64,000 nucleotides of DNA from Hymenolepis diminuta (Eukaryota; Platyhelminthes; Cestoda; Cyclophyllidea; Hymenolepididae). Numbering within the stretch: position 1 is the first letter of the stretch; each line of letters begins with the position of its first letter. Below the pieces are notes generated by a model. It did no database searches. It was given only the letters and a program-made list of their open reading frames with translations, and had not been told where the DNA came from. Positions 37,746-48,910 of the stretch are shown here, in pieces. Made by a program: the position numbers and the translations under genes. Where the stretch lies: positions 599,210 to 663,209 of the forward strand of contig CAADRB010000038.1 in assembly GCA_900708905.1 (NCBI GenBank), in the 5' to 3' direction.

Positions 37746-38892
37746 CCCAAGTCCTCCAGGTGAGAGTTGTTCATTTATACATTTAAGCGGTGGATTCAGC
37801 TTGAATCTTTTTTGAGATCTTCTGAAGTGTCCGAAGTAACGATCGGACTGATGATTTCGGAGTTTCGGAATGCCACGGTAGAGAGAGGTAGCATACGTCC
37901 AGATAGATTTCCGATGAATCCATTTTCGGTTCCAAGGATACGGTTGCAGACCGAGAAAGAAGATGTTTACGATAGTGCACCCCGATTCAAACACCAATAT
38001 GAGCTGTTATCGGATGCCTAGACTGTAGAGAATTAAGAATCCTCTCCACTCGTGACACGAGAAGTTACCTTTTCACATTGTCAATAAGTTACTTATCCTG
38101 ACTGATGAGGTTAGGTGGAGGATGTAAAAGGGGAATTTTAGACAAGGAAAAATGTCCTTAAATCGAATAGATACAATAATTTTTGGTGTGCAATGAGTTG
38201 CGAATACTCGGTGGAGGCTGTTACTAACGGTACCGATTGTGGCGGACTTAATAAACCTAACTTCAGGCTACTCTGAATCAATCAGGATAGAATAGGAGAT
38301 TCCTCAGATAAGCAGGGCAAGGCTGAGATCAATGTGAGGCCAAAGCTCATTAGATGGAGTGAAAATGATATCATGATGATAAGGATTTGCAGCCTCACCA
38401 GCATTTTGTGGAACCACTTTTAACACAGCTTTACTTGCGATAGAAACAGGTTTAGCAAGGCCGATTTTCTAGGGTTGCTTGCATTTATTATCCACCAGTG
38501 CTGACACTTAGGATGGAAAACGAGCATAGATTTAACTCGAATATGATTACAGTGACCAGGACATTTTGGAAATTTTATCATGGTAGGCGATGCATGAATT
38601 CCGAAGGAACCAAAAGTATAACAACCTTCCTTATTTCCCTTTAGACAGAATATGTGATTTGTCCAGCGATCAAGCAGACAGGATTTTGGGACTGATTGTT
38701 GCACATGCATGCTAGGCTCACAGACAAGTCGCGCTGGAACGACTTTAGATGTGGAAAATTTCATAGAGCGCGTGCGATTCGCTACTTTTACACCATTTTT
38801 GCTTTCAGCATTGTAAACTCGTCAGAGATGGTAAATAATCTGTGCTTACTACTATTATAAACTGATTCATTAGCCTCCAAAATAACCACAAA

Positions 38893-39065
38893 TCTCAGAA
38901 CTCAGTAATAACACTTAGGTGACATAAAGTTCGATTTTACTCCAAAGTTATGCAAGGCAACATTCTCACAATTTAGAATATTATAACAAAACGTAAATGC
39001 CATGAATAATTTACAATAAGTCGTCAAGCTAACTTTTCTTGGGTAAAAATTATTTATATTTATCC
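38893..39065 (+). repeat. Direct repeat copy 2
   Basis: Diverged copy of 37580-37745; shared landmarks are cagaactcagtaataacact, cgattttactccaaagttat and aaaattatttatattta. Confidence 0.55.
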
Positions 39066-40459
39066 AACAATATAAATTTGCATGGTGCGAAATCCGTGAT
39101 CTCATTGCAAAGTTAGAGTTGTATTTTGGCACGATTACAGAGATAGGAAGTTCTGGAACGCGACAAACTCAGGTTAAAATTATTTTAGAGAGTATTACAC
39201 CATTTTAATGTAATTCAGTGTCATTTGACAAACCTGTTGGGATTAATCAAACACTTTGGAAGGTTATTTGAATGCAAAAGTTCCTGGATTAAATGTTTAA
39301 GGTTGACCTAAGTTGTTGCAAGATATTTCTCAATATTTCTTGTTTTCTCCCTAGTATGTGATTGGGATGAAGCTGATACGGTAAGAATGACGATTTTACA
39401 ATTGTGTTAAAGGGTCATTCTGATTTATGATACAATTACTAATTCATATTCAATACATGAGTCGATTGAATTGGGAAAAACGTAAACTAGGAAGTTAAAA
39501 TAGTTCTTTCTTTGCGAATATTCCAATCTGCTTAAATGCTGCTTGAGATCACCGAAGTTTATCCAAATTAATGTTGATTTCGCAGCACAATGATCTTTTT
39601 ATTTAGAACATCTAATACGCACCAACTATGAAAATAGTTTAACTCCAAATGGCACAAACTTCAGTCTGAAAGACGAAACTGTTTAACGGATTGATAATGT
39701 GCAAAACAGGTTTTATTCGAATCTTTTATCGATCAAAATTACGTAGAAGGCTCTATTATGGAATTCTGGCAAAAAATTGATCATTCCTCGGTTATTCATT
39801 AAAAGTACTTTTTATCTAAATTTTTTAAGACGTTAATCTTGGCTGTAGATAAAAATTTAAATGAAAGGAAAGGAAATGAAAATAATGAAAGAAATTAATA
39901 TATGACCTTCATTGTAACGGCTTTACAAATTACTCTCCCTGGTAAATTCTACTCAAATATTTGATAAGGGTTTTGGGAATTTATTATAAGCGTAGGTTGA
40001 ATTAAATGAGACGAAATATTATATGGTGTTAAAAGCTTATTAGATTTGAGACAAAAAGACAAGTAAATGAATCAATTTCAATAGGTATAACACTTCTTGT
40101 GAATAAAGAATCTAATTAGGGTTCGTTAATTCGCTCTGGGCTTGCTGGATGCCAAGTAATCTTTCATTCAATAATGTCTCAAAACTAACTACAGCTAATG
40201 AATAACACCATTTCGTTACTATTATTTTTGTTGAGTTTTTAATTTAAATCTGAGTATGGGAATTTGTGTAGAGCATATTTTATAAAAATACATTTAAGCA
40301 GAGATAAAATTTATACGAACGAAAGATTTTTATTACTATAGAAAAATCACTACATAGACCCAGTTTTCTTGTTCACAAGAATGTCTAAGTTTGTTTAAGT
40401 ATGTAATCGTCTTCTCACCTTAATAAATAATTTATTAGTTCACGTGTTAGACGCTGATT

Positions 40460-43275
40460 ATGACCTCAACAAACGTTTCTCTTTCGTCAATCGGTGATGT
40501 TGATACTAAAGAAGGTGCTATCAAGATGAAGAAGGAAATTGGCATGCTTCAAGCTGTCAGCATCATCTTTGGTATTATTGTTGGATCTGGTATCTTCGTT
40601 TCTCCAGTTGGTGTTCTAAGGCAGGCAAATTCTGTTGGTCTGTCGCTAATAATGTGGATTGTGCCAGGAATTTTCAGTCTCCTCGGTGCTCTTGTCTATG
40701 CTGAATTGGGTGTACGAATTCAAAGGTCTGGTGGCGAATATGCCTATATTCTTGAAGCATTTGGTGGTCTTCCGGCTTTCATAGTTATGTGGATAAACTT
40801 CGTGATCATCGGCAGTGTCAGCTGTGCTGCAAACTCTCTGGCCTTTGCTGAGTATATATTGCAGCCCCTGTATCCTAACTGTCCTATCCCCACTCATGTC
40901 ATCACAATGGTGGCTATCTGTGGTCTTAGTAAGTCATTTCATTTCATGTATATTAGTTTAGTGCTTATCTGTGCGATTAACTGCTACAAGGTGAGCTGGG
41001 CGGCTAAGGTAGCGGTTGTATTCTCCTTTGGCAAAATATTCGCCTTACTTCTGATTATCTGCTTTGGAGTGTACAATCTATTCACCGGTAAGGTGTAATT
41101 TCATCTTCACACTTTTAAGCCCCCTATTCTTATTTGACTCAGTAAATTTTTTTCTAGGTCACACAGAAAGTTTCCATGACGCTTTTGACGGCTCCAACTA
41201 TTCACTTGGCTGCCTGGCTTTAGCATTTTATCAGGGATTCTGGGCATTCTCTGGATGGTAGGTATAAGGGTTTTAACTCCCTTAACGTTAAATTGCACTT
41301 GTTTAACAAGATTATCAATCGAATTTCAGGAACTATCTAAACTTCTTAGTGGAAGAAATGCGAAACCCTGGAAGGTGAGTTACGATTTAATATTTGTGCA
41401 GATTACATTGTTACTCTATTATTAAATAATTTAAAGATAGAAGAAATTCAATATACACACATAAATTCAAATAAGGTAGAGCAGTCAAGGTGCATCAGAA
41501 CAAGAGGCAGGGTGAGATATATTGATTAGTGTAATTCAGAAACATATGCTTGTATAAGCCCTAATGCCAAAATAAGGTCGGGTCATATTAATGGTCTATG
41601 GGATAACATATAAACTGGGTCAGTATAATTTGCACATCGAAAGCCGATATAAGTAGAGCGGTGAAAGGTATAACATTAATCAATAATAATGTAATAAATT
41701 AATGCTAAAATCCACATTACAATACCATCAGTCGAAGCAATTGTAGGTACTGATCGAGTACTATAAAATTTGAACTTCTTGTTAATATCATAAATATTCA
41801 AAGTTCATGTTTTATTTCCTATAATACCTGACCAATCGTAATTTTTATCAGTGGATTTTAACTTATCCGCTCATTCTTAATCACGCGACCTCTGCTATAA
41901 CGTAACCAACTAGGAGTTCGGATAGTAATCTAGCAGAGCCAACAATCTAGAAAACTCGGTAATATAGCAACTTAACACGGAAGCTAATAAACCACGGCAG
42001 ATAAGAAGGCACGTTATAGTCAACACGCGTGTATTAACGAAACTCATACTCAATCGGTATCGGCTTAAACAAATACGAATAATTATCAAGTGTCTTTTAT
42101 CGGTGGGGAAATAAGGAAAGAAAATACATTTTTGTTCAAAGAAGAAATATTGGGAGCGGGGGAAAATAATTATCATTTCTTCTAATAACCTCAAACGGTG
42201 CTCTACCGAAAAAAATTTGTGGTTTAACGTTAGTAAACAATATTTAGTGAAGTTCTTTTTTCTCAGAGATTTGCCACGAGCAATTGGGATTGGATTATCC
42301 CTAGTCACCCTTCTCTACATGCTTACAAATGTTGCCTACCTGGCAGTTCTAAGTCCACATGAAATGCTAGAGGCTGCAGCCGGATCATCTGCTATTGCCG
42401 TGGTCTTTGCTCAACGTGCAATGCCCTGGTTAACGACCATTATGCCACTCTTCGTTGGTGCCTCCGTTTTCGGTAGTATAAATGGAGAAACAATGGGTGT
42501 ATCTAGGTTGACATATACTGGTGCCCGAGAGGGACACATGCCCGCTCTCCTTGCAATGCTACATTATCGCAACCTCACCCCTATTCCGGCAGTACTTGCT
42601 TTGGTAATTACTCATAGCACTAGTCGATATTTTGTTTATATATTCCTATGTTACATAATTCCCTTGCAGCTATTTCTCGCCATAGCCTTCCAGTTCTACA
42701 GTGATCTCTTTGCACTAATTGAATTAGCCGGTTTCGCATTTTCATTCATCGCAGCATTAGCGACTTGCTCTCTAATCTACATGCGTTATAAGGAGCCCCA
42801 TGTCAAAACTTCATTCCAGGTATGAACCGTTCTTTTGACTTTGGGAAAATTCATTCAATTAAATGTAAATATTTATACTCCACGTACACATTTAGCTACC
42901 AATTTTCATGCCAATTGTCTTCTTACTTGTTGATTTGTTCATTTTGGGTCTGACAATATATCAGCAGCCCTATGAATCACTCTACAACGTTTTAATTATG
43001 CTGGCAGCAATTCCAATCTATTGGCTTGGCGTTTCATGGAAGGATAAACCTACTTCCTTCCAAAAGAAAGTCGGTAAGTTATCAGAGCTGACAAACTCTA
43101 ATATATTACTTGCATAATAATAATTTATTTCCACCAATGCCCAAACTAAACTGATGATTTATTTATGAATTTAGACAAAATTACGGTGCTCGGTCAAAAA
43201 ATCTTTTCATGTGTGCCAGTTGAGAATGAGTCACAATTGGATGGCATCCCGCTTAATTCCGGGAGGGAGGATTAG
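40460..43275 (+). CDS. LAT-type amino-acid transporter light chain, copy 1 (SLC7 family)
   Basis: Eight exons, 40460-40928, 40962-41087, 41158-41257, 41330-41374, 42267-42603, 42670-42819, 42896-43073 and 43175-43275, join in phase to give 501 residues, typical of SLC7A5-8. It is a 12-span membrane exchanger. The substrate-loop motif VGSGIFVSP lies in helix 1. PLYPNCPIP carries the Cys that normally forms a disulphide with the 4F2hc/SLC3A2 heavy chain. WAFSGWNYLNFLVEEMRNP and VFGSINGE are also diagnostic. The family exchanges neutral amino acids across the plasma membrane (in a tapeworm probably at the tegument; inferred). The first intron is only 33 bases. A paralogue with exons 1-7 of exactly equal length follows 356 bases downstream. 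Confidence 0.95.
40501..40794 (+). repeat. 294-bp tract identical to 43673-43966
   Basis: Reading both copies side by side I find no difference over 294 bases of exon 1, while sequence on both sides (the first 13 or so codons, and everything from the codon after TGG at 40791 on) differs, including many silent changes. It is a probable gene-conversion tract between the two transporters. Confidence 0.8.
41375..42266 (+). other. Intron 4 of transporter copy 1
   Basis: Intron of 0.9 kb in the position equivalent to the 1.1-kb intron at 44549-45642 in copy 2. No exon or repeat was recognised in it. Confidence 0.85.
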
Positions 43276-43355
43276 TTCTGTTTACCATATTCAAATGCTC
43301 TCTTATATCATTTAAGGGTCTTAATGTTGAATGTATGTGATTAAGAATTTGAACA

Positions 43356-43361
43356 AATAAA
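43356..43361 (+). terminator. Polyadenylation signal of transporter copy 1
   Basis: AATAAA about 80 bases after the stop codon and 270 bases before the start codon of copy 2, so the two genes are likely separate transcripts. Confidence 0.55.
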
Positions 43362-43631
43362 TTTTCTGAGGCATTAATATTTTAATTTGTTATGTAAATT
43401 GAAAGCACATGGACTGGTTAGTTTCCTTAAATTAATAAGAACATAATAAATTTCAGATTCCATTTTAAAAACAAAAAAATATGATAAATGTATTTAAACT
43501 TAGGGAAGAAAAATTGCATCCGAAATTTTATTTTTGAAAATAACACTAATTTTGTTTAAATGGGCTAATGAGCATCGTACTACGACGATTGTACTCAATC
43601 GCACATTTTGATCACGCGGTAGATCTCAGAC

Positions 43632-46600
43632 ATGTCTGTGACGAATGTTGCAACCACTTCAAACGGTAATGGTGATACTAAAGAAGGTGCTATCAAGATG
43701 AAGAAGGAAATTGGCATGCTTCAAGCTGTCAGCATCATCTTTGGTATTATTGTTGGATCTGGTATCTTCGTTTCTCCAGTTGGTGTTCTAAGGCAGGCAA
43801 ATTCTGTTGGTCTGTCGCTAATAATGTGGATTGTGCCAGGAATTTTCAGTCTCCTCGGTGCTCTTGTCTATGCTGAATTGGGTGTACGAATTCAAAGGTC
43901 TGGTGGCGAATATGCCTATATTCTTGAAGCATTTGGTGGTCTTCCGGCTTTCATAGTTATGTGGATCAATTTTGTAATTATTGGTGGTGTTAGTTGTGCA
44001 GCCAACTCTCTTGCATTTTCTGAGTATATTTTACAACCCCTTTATCCAAACTGTTCAATTCCTCGCCACATAATTTCAATGGTGGCAATTTGCGGATTGA
44101 GTACGTTGTATTGTTTTACATAAGCTGTTTAGTGCTCATATGTGCGATCAACAGCTATAAGGTGAGTTGGGCAGCTAGGGTTGCCGTTGCATTCTCCTTT
44201 GGCAAGGTATTCGCCCTCCTCCTGATTATCTGTTTTGGAATGTACTACCTTTTTACTGGTAAGAATGATCTTTTAATGAATACTGGAAAATTTTGTTTAG
44301 TCTAATATGTTAAACATTATACTTTATCTCATAGGCCATACTGAAAGCTTTCATAACGCTTTTGATGGATCAAATTATTCTCCTGGTTATTTGGCTCTTG
44401 CCTTCTACCAGGGCTTCTGGGCCTTTTCTGGATGGTACTTCCCGACTTTCTCTTTATATAGTTATTTTTGATATGATTATCCAATATTTGCGTTAAATTT
44501 TAGGAATTATCTCAACTTCTTAGTTGAAGAGATGCGCAATCCGGGGAGGTAAACGATGTTAACTAATTTAATGATTTTTTTATTGCACTAGCTTGAATCT
44601 CGATATTTATTTTGACCTTACTAAACATGTCTAGTTGTACTTGATATGATTTTAAATGATGATGAATTTGAGCAGTCATTGTAACTGAGATATCCTAATT
44701 GAATGTCCTTGGCTCGATACCCATCAATGCTCATGCTCACCTATTCAAATAATACATTGTTCCGGCTAGTGGTTATCAAACAATGAAATCGTTATTTGAT
44801 TTTCTGTAGTGATAGTCAAGAGAGGCAATAATGTGGCCCAGTTCTGTACTGAGAGAATAAATCAAGTTATTCCATCGTAGCGAGATTTGGAATTTGTGAA
44901 ATGTCTGTTTTGTTTGTTCAATTCTTTTTCCAACTGGCTGCTGGAGAACAGTGGTAGAGCACTGGGACCTTTATTGTTGACGCTCACATTTTGTGACTTT
45001 TGATGAGAAGTTTTTGGAAACAATTGGAGATAAGTGTTATTCTACTGGCGTCTAGTATTGTTTATTGCAACTTTAGCAGCCTCAGATTATAGATGTAGAA
45101 TTCTGGGGTTCATAATGCGAGGGTCAAAGTTATCAAAGAACAGACTACAGTGGAAGAGACGATGGAGGCTAATTCAGGAGTAATATTAAGTCTAAATTTT
45201 AATTGCTTGAAGTGTCACTTATCGTGTTTACAGACTTGAAAATCCTTTCCTCCTTTCAAATTTTGTACACTTTTAAATGTTGGATTCCGAGTATGCACTA
45301 GATGTCTCCCTCTTTTCAAGTAGCCTTTGTCAATCGCCTTTTATAACTATTAGCAAATGCACTCTATTCATAGACCTACTGAAATAGGAATATTCGGTCT
45401 GTAACTCGATTCAAATGGTTTGACTGTTAAAGTGGCATTAATTGAACTTAGTAACCTCAGGAGACCGGTTTAGTAGGAAGCGGTAATCAGTACTCGCACC
45501 AAACTCATTCTAGTAGAGAGGAAATACTCCATCACATCTTGAGCCAGTTGGAAAAGAGGTCAATGAGTGCCAACTACTGATGCAATTTTGATATCAGTAA
45601 ATTAATTGTGAGAACGCAATGTGATACTTTATTGTCTTTCAGAGATCTACCAAGGGCGATTGGTCTTGGTCTCTTCCTAGTCACTCTGCTCTACATGCTC
45701 ACAAATGTTGCCTACTTGGCAGTTCTTAGCCCTCACGAAATGTTGGAGGCCGCAGCTGGTTCGTCTGCAGTGGCTGTAGTCTTTTCTCAACGTGCGATGC
45801 CCTGGTTGACTGTTCTCATGCCTCTTTTCGTTGGTGCCTCAGTTTTTGGTAGCATAAATGGGGAGGCGATGTCAATGTCCAGGTTGACATATACCGGCGC
45901 CCGAGAGGGTCATATGCCTATTCTTTTGGCCATGCTCCATTATCGTAACCTCACACCCATTCCTGCTATTCTGGTCTTGGTAGGTTCTTCTGCCCCTTGA
46001 TCATCTTAGCCATCTATTTGAGAGACTATTAAGTTCCATGGGAATGAATTCATCTGTTTCTTACAGCTGGTTCTGGCCATAGCCTTCCAGTTCTATAGTA
46101 ATCTCTACGCTCTTATTGAGTTGGCAGGTTTCGCATTCGCTTTCATTGCAGCACTGACTGTCTGTTCTCTAATATACTTGCGATTCAAGCGTCCAGAAGT
46201 CAAGACCTCTTTTCAGGTTTGAATATAAATAGTTCATGCATTTTTAATCTCGTATTTTTAATACTAAAGAGAACGTTGTTCCTTTTCGTCTTAGCTGCCC
46301 ATCTTCTTCCCAATTCTCTTCCTTGTCTGCGATATCTTCATTCTGGGCTTGACAGTTTACCAGCAGCCTTATGAGTCTTTTTATAATATTGTTATCATGT
46401 TGGCTGCCATTCCAATCTACCTCTTAGGAGTTTCTTGGCAGAGTAAACCCAAGGGTTTCCAGAATGCCATCTGTAAGTTTTTAACCTATCGATACTTATA
46501 CTGTTTTAACGGCTATGCACATTGAATACGTTTGTCTCTTCTTGTTCTAGTTAATGTCACAGTATTCTGTCAAAAGATTTTTTCTTGTGTACCAGTGGAG

Positions 46601-46669
46601 GATGAGTCTCAATCGGACGGTATTCGGCTGAGTTCCTCGGGCGAGGAGACCAGTTCGAAGTGTGATTAA
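43632..46669 (+). CDS. LAT-type amino-acid transporter light chain, copy 2 (SLC7 family)
   Basis: Eight exons, 43632-44100, 44133-44258, 44335-44434, 44504-44548, 45643-45979, 46067-46216, 46295-46472 and 46551-46669, give 507 residues. Exons 1-7 match copy 1 in length base for base; only the last is longer, adding a Ser-rich end (SSSGEETSS). The same landmarks are present: VGSGIFVSP, the heavy-chain Cys in PLYPNCSIP, FSGWNYLNFLVEEMRNP, FGSINGEAM and the tail QKIFSCVPVEDES. The pair is a head-to-tail tandem duplication. Substrate choice cannot be read from the sequence, although copy 2 differs from copy 1 at scattered sites in helices 3-12. Intron 1 is 32 bases, among the shortest in the window. 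Confidence 0.95.
43673..43966 (+). repeat. 294-bp tract identical to 40501-40794
   Basis: Second copy of the apparent conversion tract in exon 1. It ends inside the codon after atgtgg, after which the copies differ mostly at third positions. Confidence 0.8.
44549..45642 (+). other. Intron 4 of transporter copy 2
   Basis: Intron of 1.1 kb with no obvious similarity to the matching intron of copy 1, so the duplication itself is old. No exon was recognised. Confidence 0.85.
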
Positions 46670-46706
46670 AGTACCTTATTTATGCAATAGTATGATTGAG
46701 ACTTTG

Positions 46707-46712
46707 AATAAA
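46707..46712 (+). terminator. Polyadenylation signal of transporter copy 2
   Basis: AATAAA 38 bases after the stop codon. Confidence 0.6.
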
Positions 46713-46734
46713 AGGCTTATTTTGTATAATGGAA

Positions 46735-46850
46735 TTTAAATGCTGCCAATTGCATGATTTCATTTTTTTCAATATTTTACTAGTAGTTAAAACGAAAGCA
46801 CATATTTCAAGTTGTTCAAAAAAGTTGAAGTTAAAGTTTTGAAGGTTAGA
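46735..46850 (+). repeat. 3'-flank repeat, copy 1
   Basis: Shares with 47330-47470 and 48765-48910 a diverged core of ttt(g/c)aatattttac(c/t)a followed by acacatatttc(a/g)(g/a)g. The three copies have the same orientation. Confidence 0.45.
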
Positions 46851-47089
46851 CAAGGCTGATAGAAGTATTTAGAATACTCATTGTTAAGCAAGAAATTGCA
46901 GGCAGGTCGTGCTGTATTGGCCCCTCATTTAAGCTTCTCGGCAGTATCCGAAATCGCTTGGATCTTCCGGTACTCTTAAAAATGATTATATATTCCAGCC
47001 ACTCTGTTTGGCTGATGAGATCATAAGCATGTACCACTTTAGCTCGTCATGGAGCTCCCTCCCATACCTACCGGTTATGACCAACCGGA

Positions 47090-48063
47090 ATGCAGAGAAG
47101 CCACCTGAGCAAATATGAGGGGACACATATAATAATGGACGGCGAAATAGGACGATCAGTAGAACTGAAATTCCTCATTTTCTCACAGCGAAAAAGCGGT
47201 AAAGTTGAATGTGTGGAACACGATGAAACGGACAAGAATTCAACTCAATACATCGTTCTTTTGAAGAAATACAAGGTAGTTATGGAATATTGCGATTGAA
47301 AGTTAAAATAATAGATTTCTATTGCAAAATATACTTTAAATACTATTGGTTGTACTGTTTTGATTTTTGCAATATTTTACCATTAATCTATGACAACACA
47401 TATTTCGGGTATTTCAAATAAATTGTACTTGTTAAGTAATGCGAAATGGCTATGTAAAGTTTGTGTTTGTGAACTTAACAGAGAATGCTAAGTGTTATCA
47501 TCCACAAAATTATTTTTATTACCTACTGAATAACTTTACCCAATAAAAATCAAATTGACGATCTCTTGTTAATTATTCCTAAAATTTGCACATTTGTTAA
47601 AATGTGCTTAATTGCAGGGTCGTTGCCTTGCCGAATTTAAGCCTACCTTTATGGCATTTGCGTGCTATTATCGAGTTCTAGGATTTGTTTCTATTTTGGA
47701 GGCTAATATAGGTTATGACACTCACAGGAATAAAAAAAAATTTACAAGTTCTAATATTAAAAAATTTGTCAACAGAAAGTTCAGCAAGTGATAAAGAGAG
47801 GGCATCGGAAAGATGCCGGGGCGAACATGGCCATCAAAGATTCTTACTTCATTCGCATTTCGAATTCGAATTGTACAATATTTGCTAAATGGGTAGCTCA
47901 CGTTCCAAAGTTCAAGTTTCATGATCTGTTCACCAGATTGCAGCAAATTCCTTTATACGATGTCCAGTGCTTGGTGGCTGGTATCTCGTTCGTGGTGGTC
48001 GGTCTTGCCGCTTTAATTCACTTATTCTTCCAATGGCAAAGAATTCAAAATAATCTTGGATGA
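47090..48063 (+). CDS. Small predicted single-pass membrane protein
   Basis: Two exons, 47090-47275 and 47776-48063 (stop TGA), join in phase 0 (AAATACAAG|GTAGTT to caacag|AAA) and give 157 residues. The N-terminal half is charged (RKSGKVECVEHDETDKNS) and the C-terminal end holds one hydrophobic span (VAGISFVVVGLAALIHLFF) followed by a short polar tail, as in tail-anchored or type II proteins. I do not recognise a family. The stop is followed at 71 bases by AATAAA, which supports a real 3' end. An upstream exon is possible, because the first Met has no strong context and other Met codons follow at 47116 and 47137. It sits just after the transporter pair on the same strand, but nothing shows a functional link. 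Confidence 0.45.
47330..47470 (+). repeat. 3'-flank repeat, copy 2
   Basis: Second copy of the 46735-46850 repeat, inside the predicted intron of the small membrane protein gene. Confidence 0.45.
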
Positions 48064-48134
48064 TATTCAGCAGTTCATAGTTTGAAAATATCAGAAATGC
48101 AATGGCCAAACATTTTTATTTAACGGAAACCTTG

Positions 48135-48140
48135 AATAAA
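48135..48140 (+). terminator. Candidate polyadenylation signal of the small membrane protein gene
   Basis: AATAAA 71 bases after the stop. The bases around it (ttgaataaaag(a/g)ctt) resemble those around the signal of transporter copy 2 at 46707. Confidence 0.5.
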
Positions 48141-48764
48141 AGACTTCTTTAGGAAAATGGACTTTGAATTTTTAATGATCTAAAAAGCCCGATATCCCAG
48201 TTTTCCAGATAGAAAAGAGAGGAAGAATGCACACACAAGTCAGTTAGGCACAAAACTAATTTCAGTGTGACCTGGAATTATGCTAACCGGCCAATAGTAT
48301 AAATATAAAAGAAATATACCAGATATTAATACTAAAAATGATATTTTCTGAGGGAGAATGTTCAATAAAATATTTTTCTCAAAGTTAAATAATATTTTCC
48401 CCTCTTTTATTCTTCACCTTCATCGTAGAACTTCTTCGAGTTCGCTTGAAGTATTTCATTTGGTTTGGTCTTTTCTCTTGACGAGCTATTTCTTCTTCAA
48501 GGGGACAATAAGAAAATTCATTCAGCTTTAATCTACCTTTTCATCGCGTTAGTAGTTTCATTGAAGATATTCTGCCAGGAGTCCGATTTTCGATCGTGCA
48601 GAATTTCAGGAGGACAGCTTACAATATTTCTGTCATCACTCCGTCCTATTTTTCGTCAGATTCGGGGATTTGAACAGTATTAACTTTGGGTTAAACGGGA
48701 TATCTCTACTCACCATTTTCTCGGCACTATTAAATTTCAGTTCAAGTTTCATTTTTATGTCTAC

Positions 48765-48910
48765 AACAGGATTTAATAGGATTCTACTGGTAGTATTGTT
48801 ATGATTTTTGTAATGCTTTACTGGCAGTCGAAATAATAGTATATATTTCGGGCTTTTTACAGTTAATCGTTCTTTTAAGGTAATGAATGGTAGTTATGTG
48901 AAGTATGGTT
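48765..48910 (+). repeat. 3'-flank repeat, copy 3
   Basis: Third relative of 46735-46850: tactggtagtattgttatg, then tttgtaatgctttactggcag and tatatttcgggc. Confidence 0.45.

Larger units (their letters stand above)
35055..40459. other. Intergenic stretch between RPS3A and the transporters
   Basis: About 5.4 kb with no recognised gene. A GC-richer segment at 35460-36060 holds a nested inverted repeat (35895-35969). A direct repeat pair lies at 37580-37745 and 38893-39065. Open frames at 37743-38021 (both strands) and a Cys-rich minus frame at 38420-38764 have no clear family. The promoter of the first transporter must lie at the right end. Confidence 0.5.

Noticed and set aside
38420..38764. 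114-residue Cys-rich minus-strand frame as a zinc-finger gene
   Set aside because: Cys and His spacing fits no zinc-finger class I know; kept only as part of the bracketed-repeat finding.
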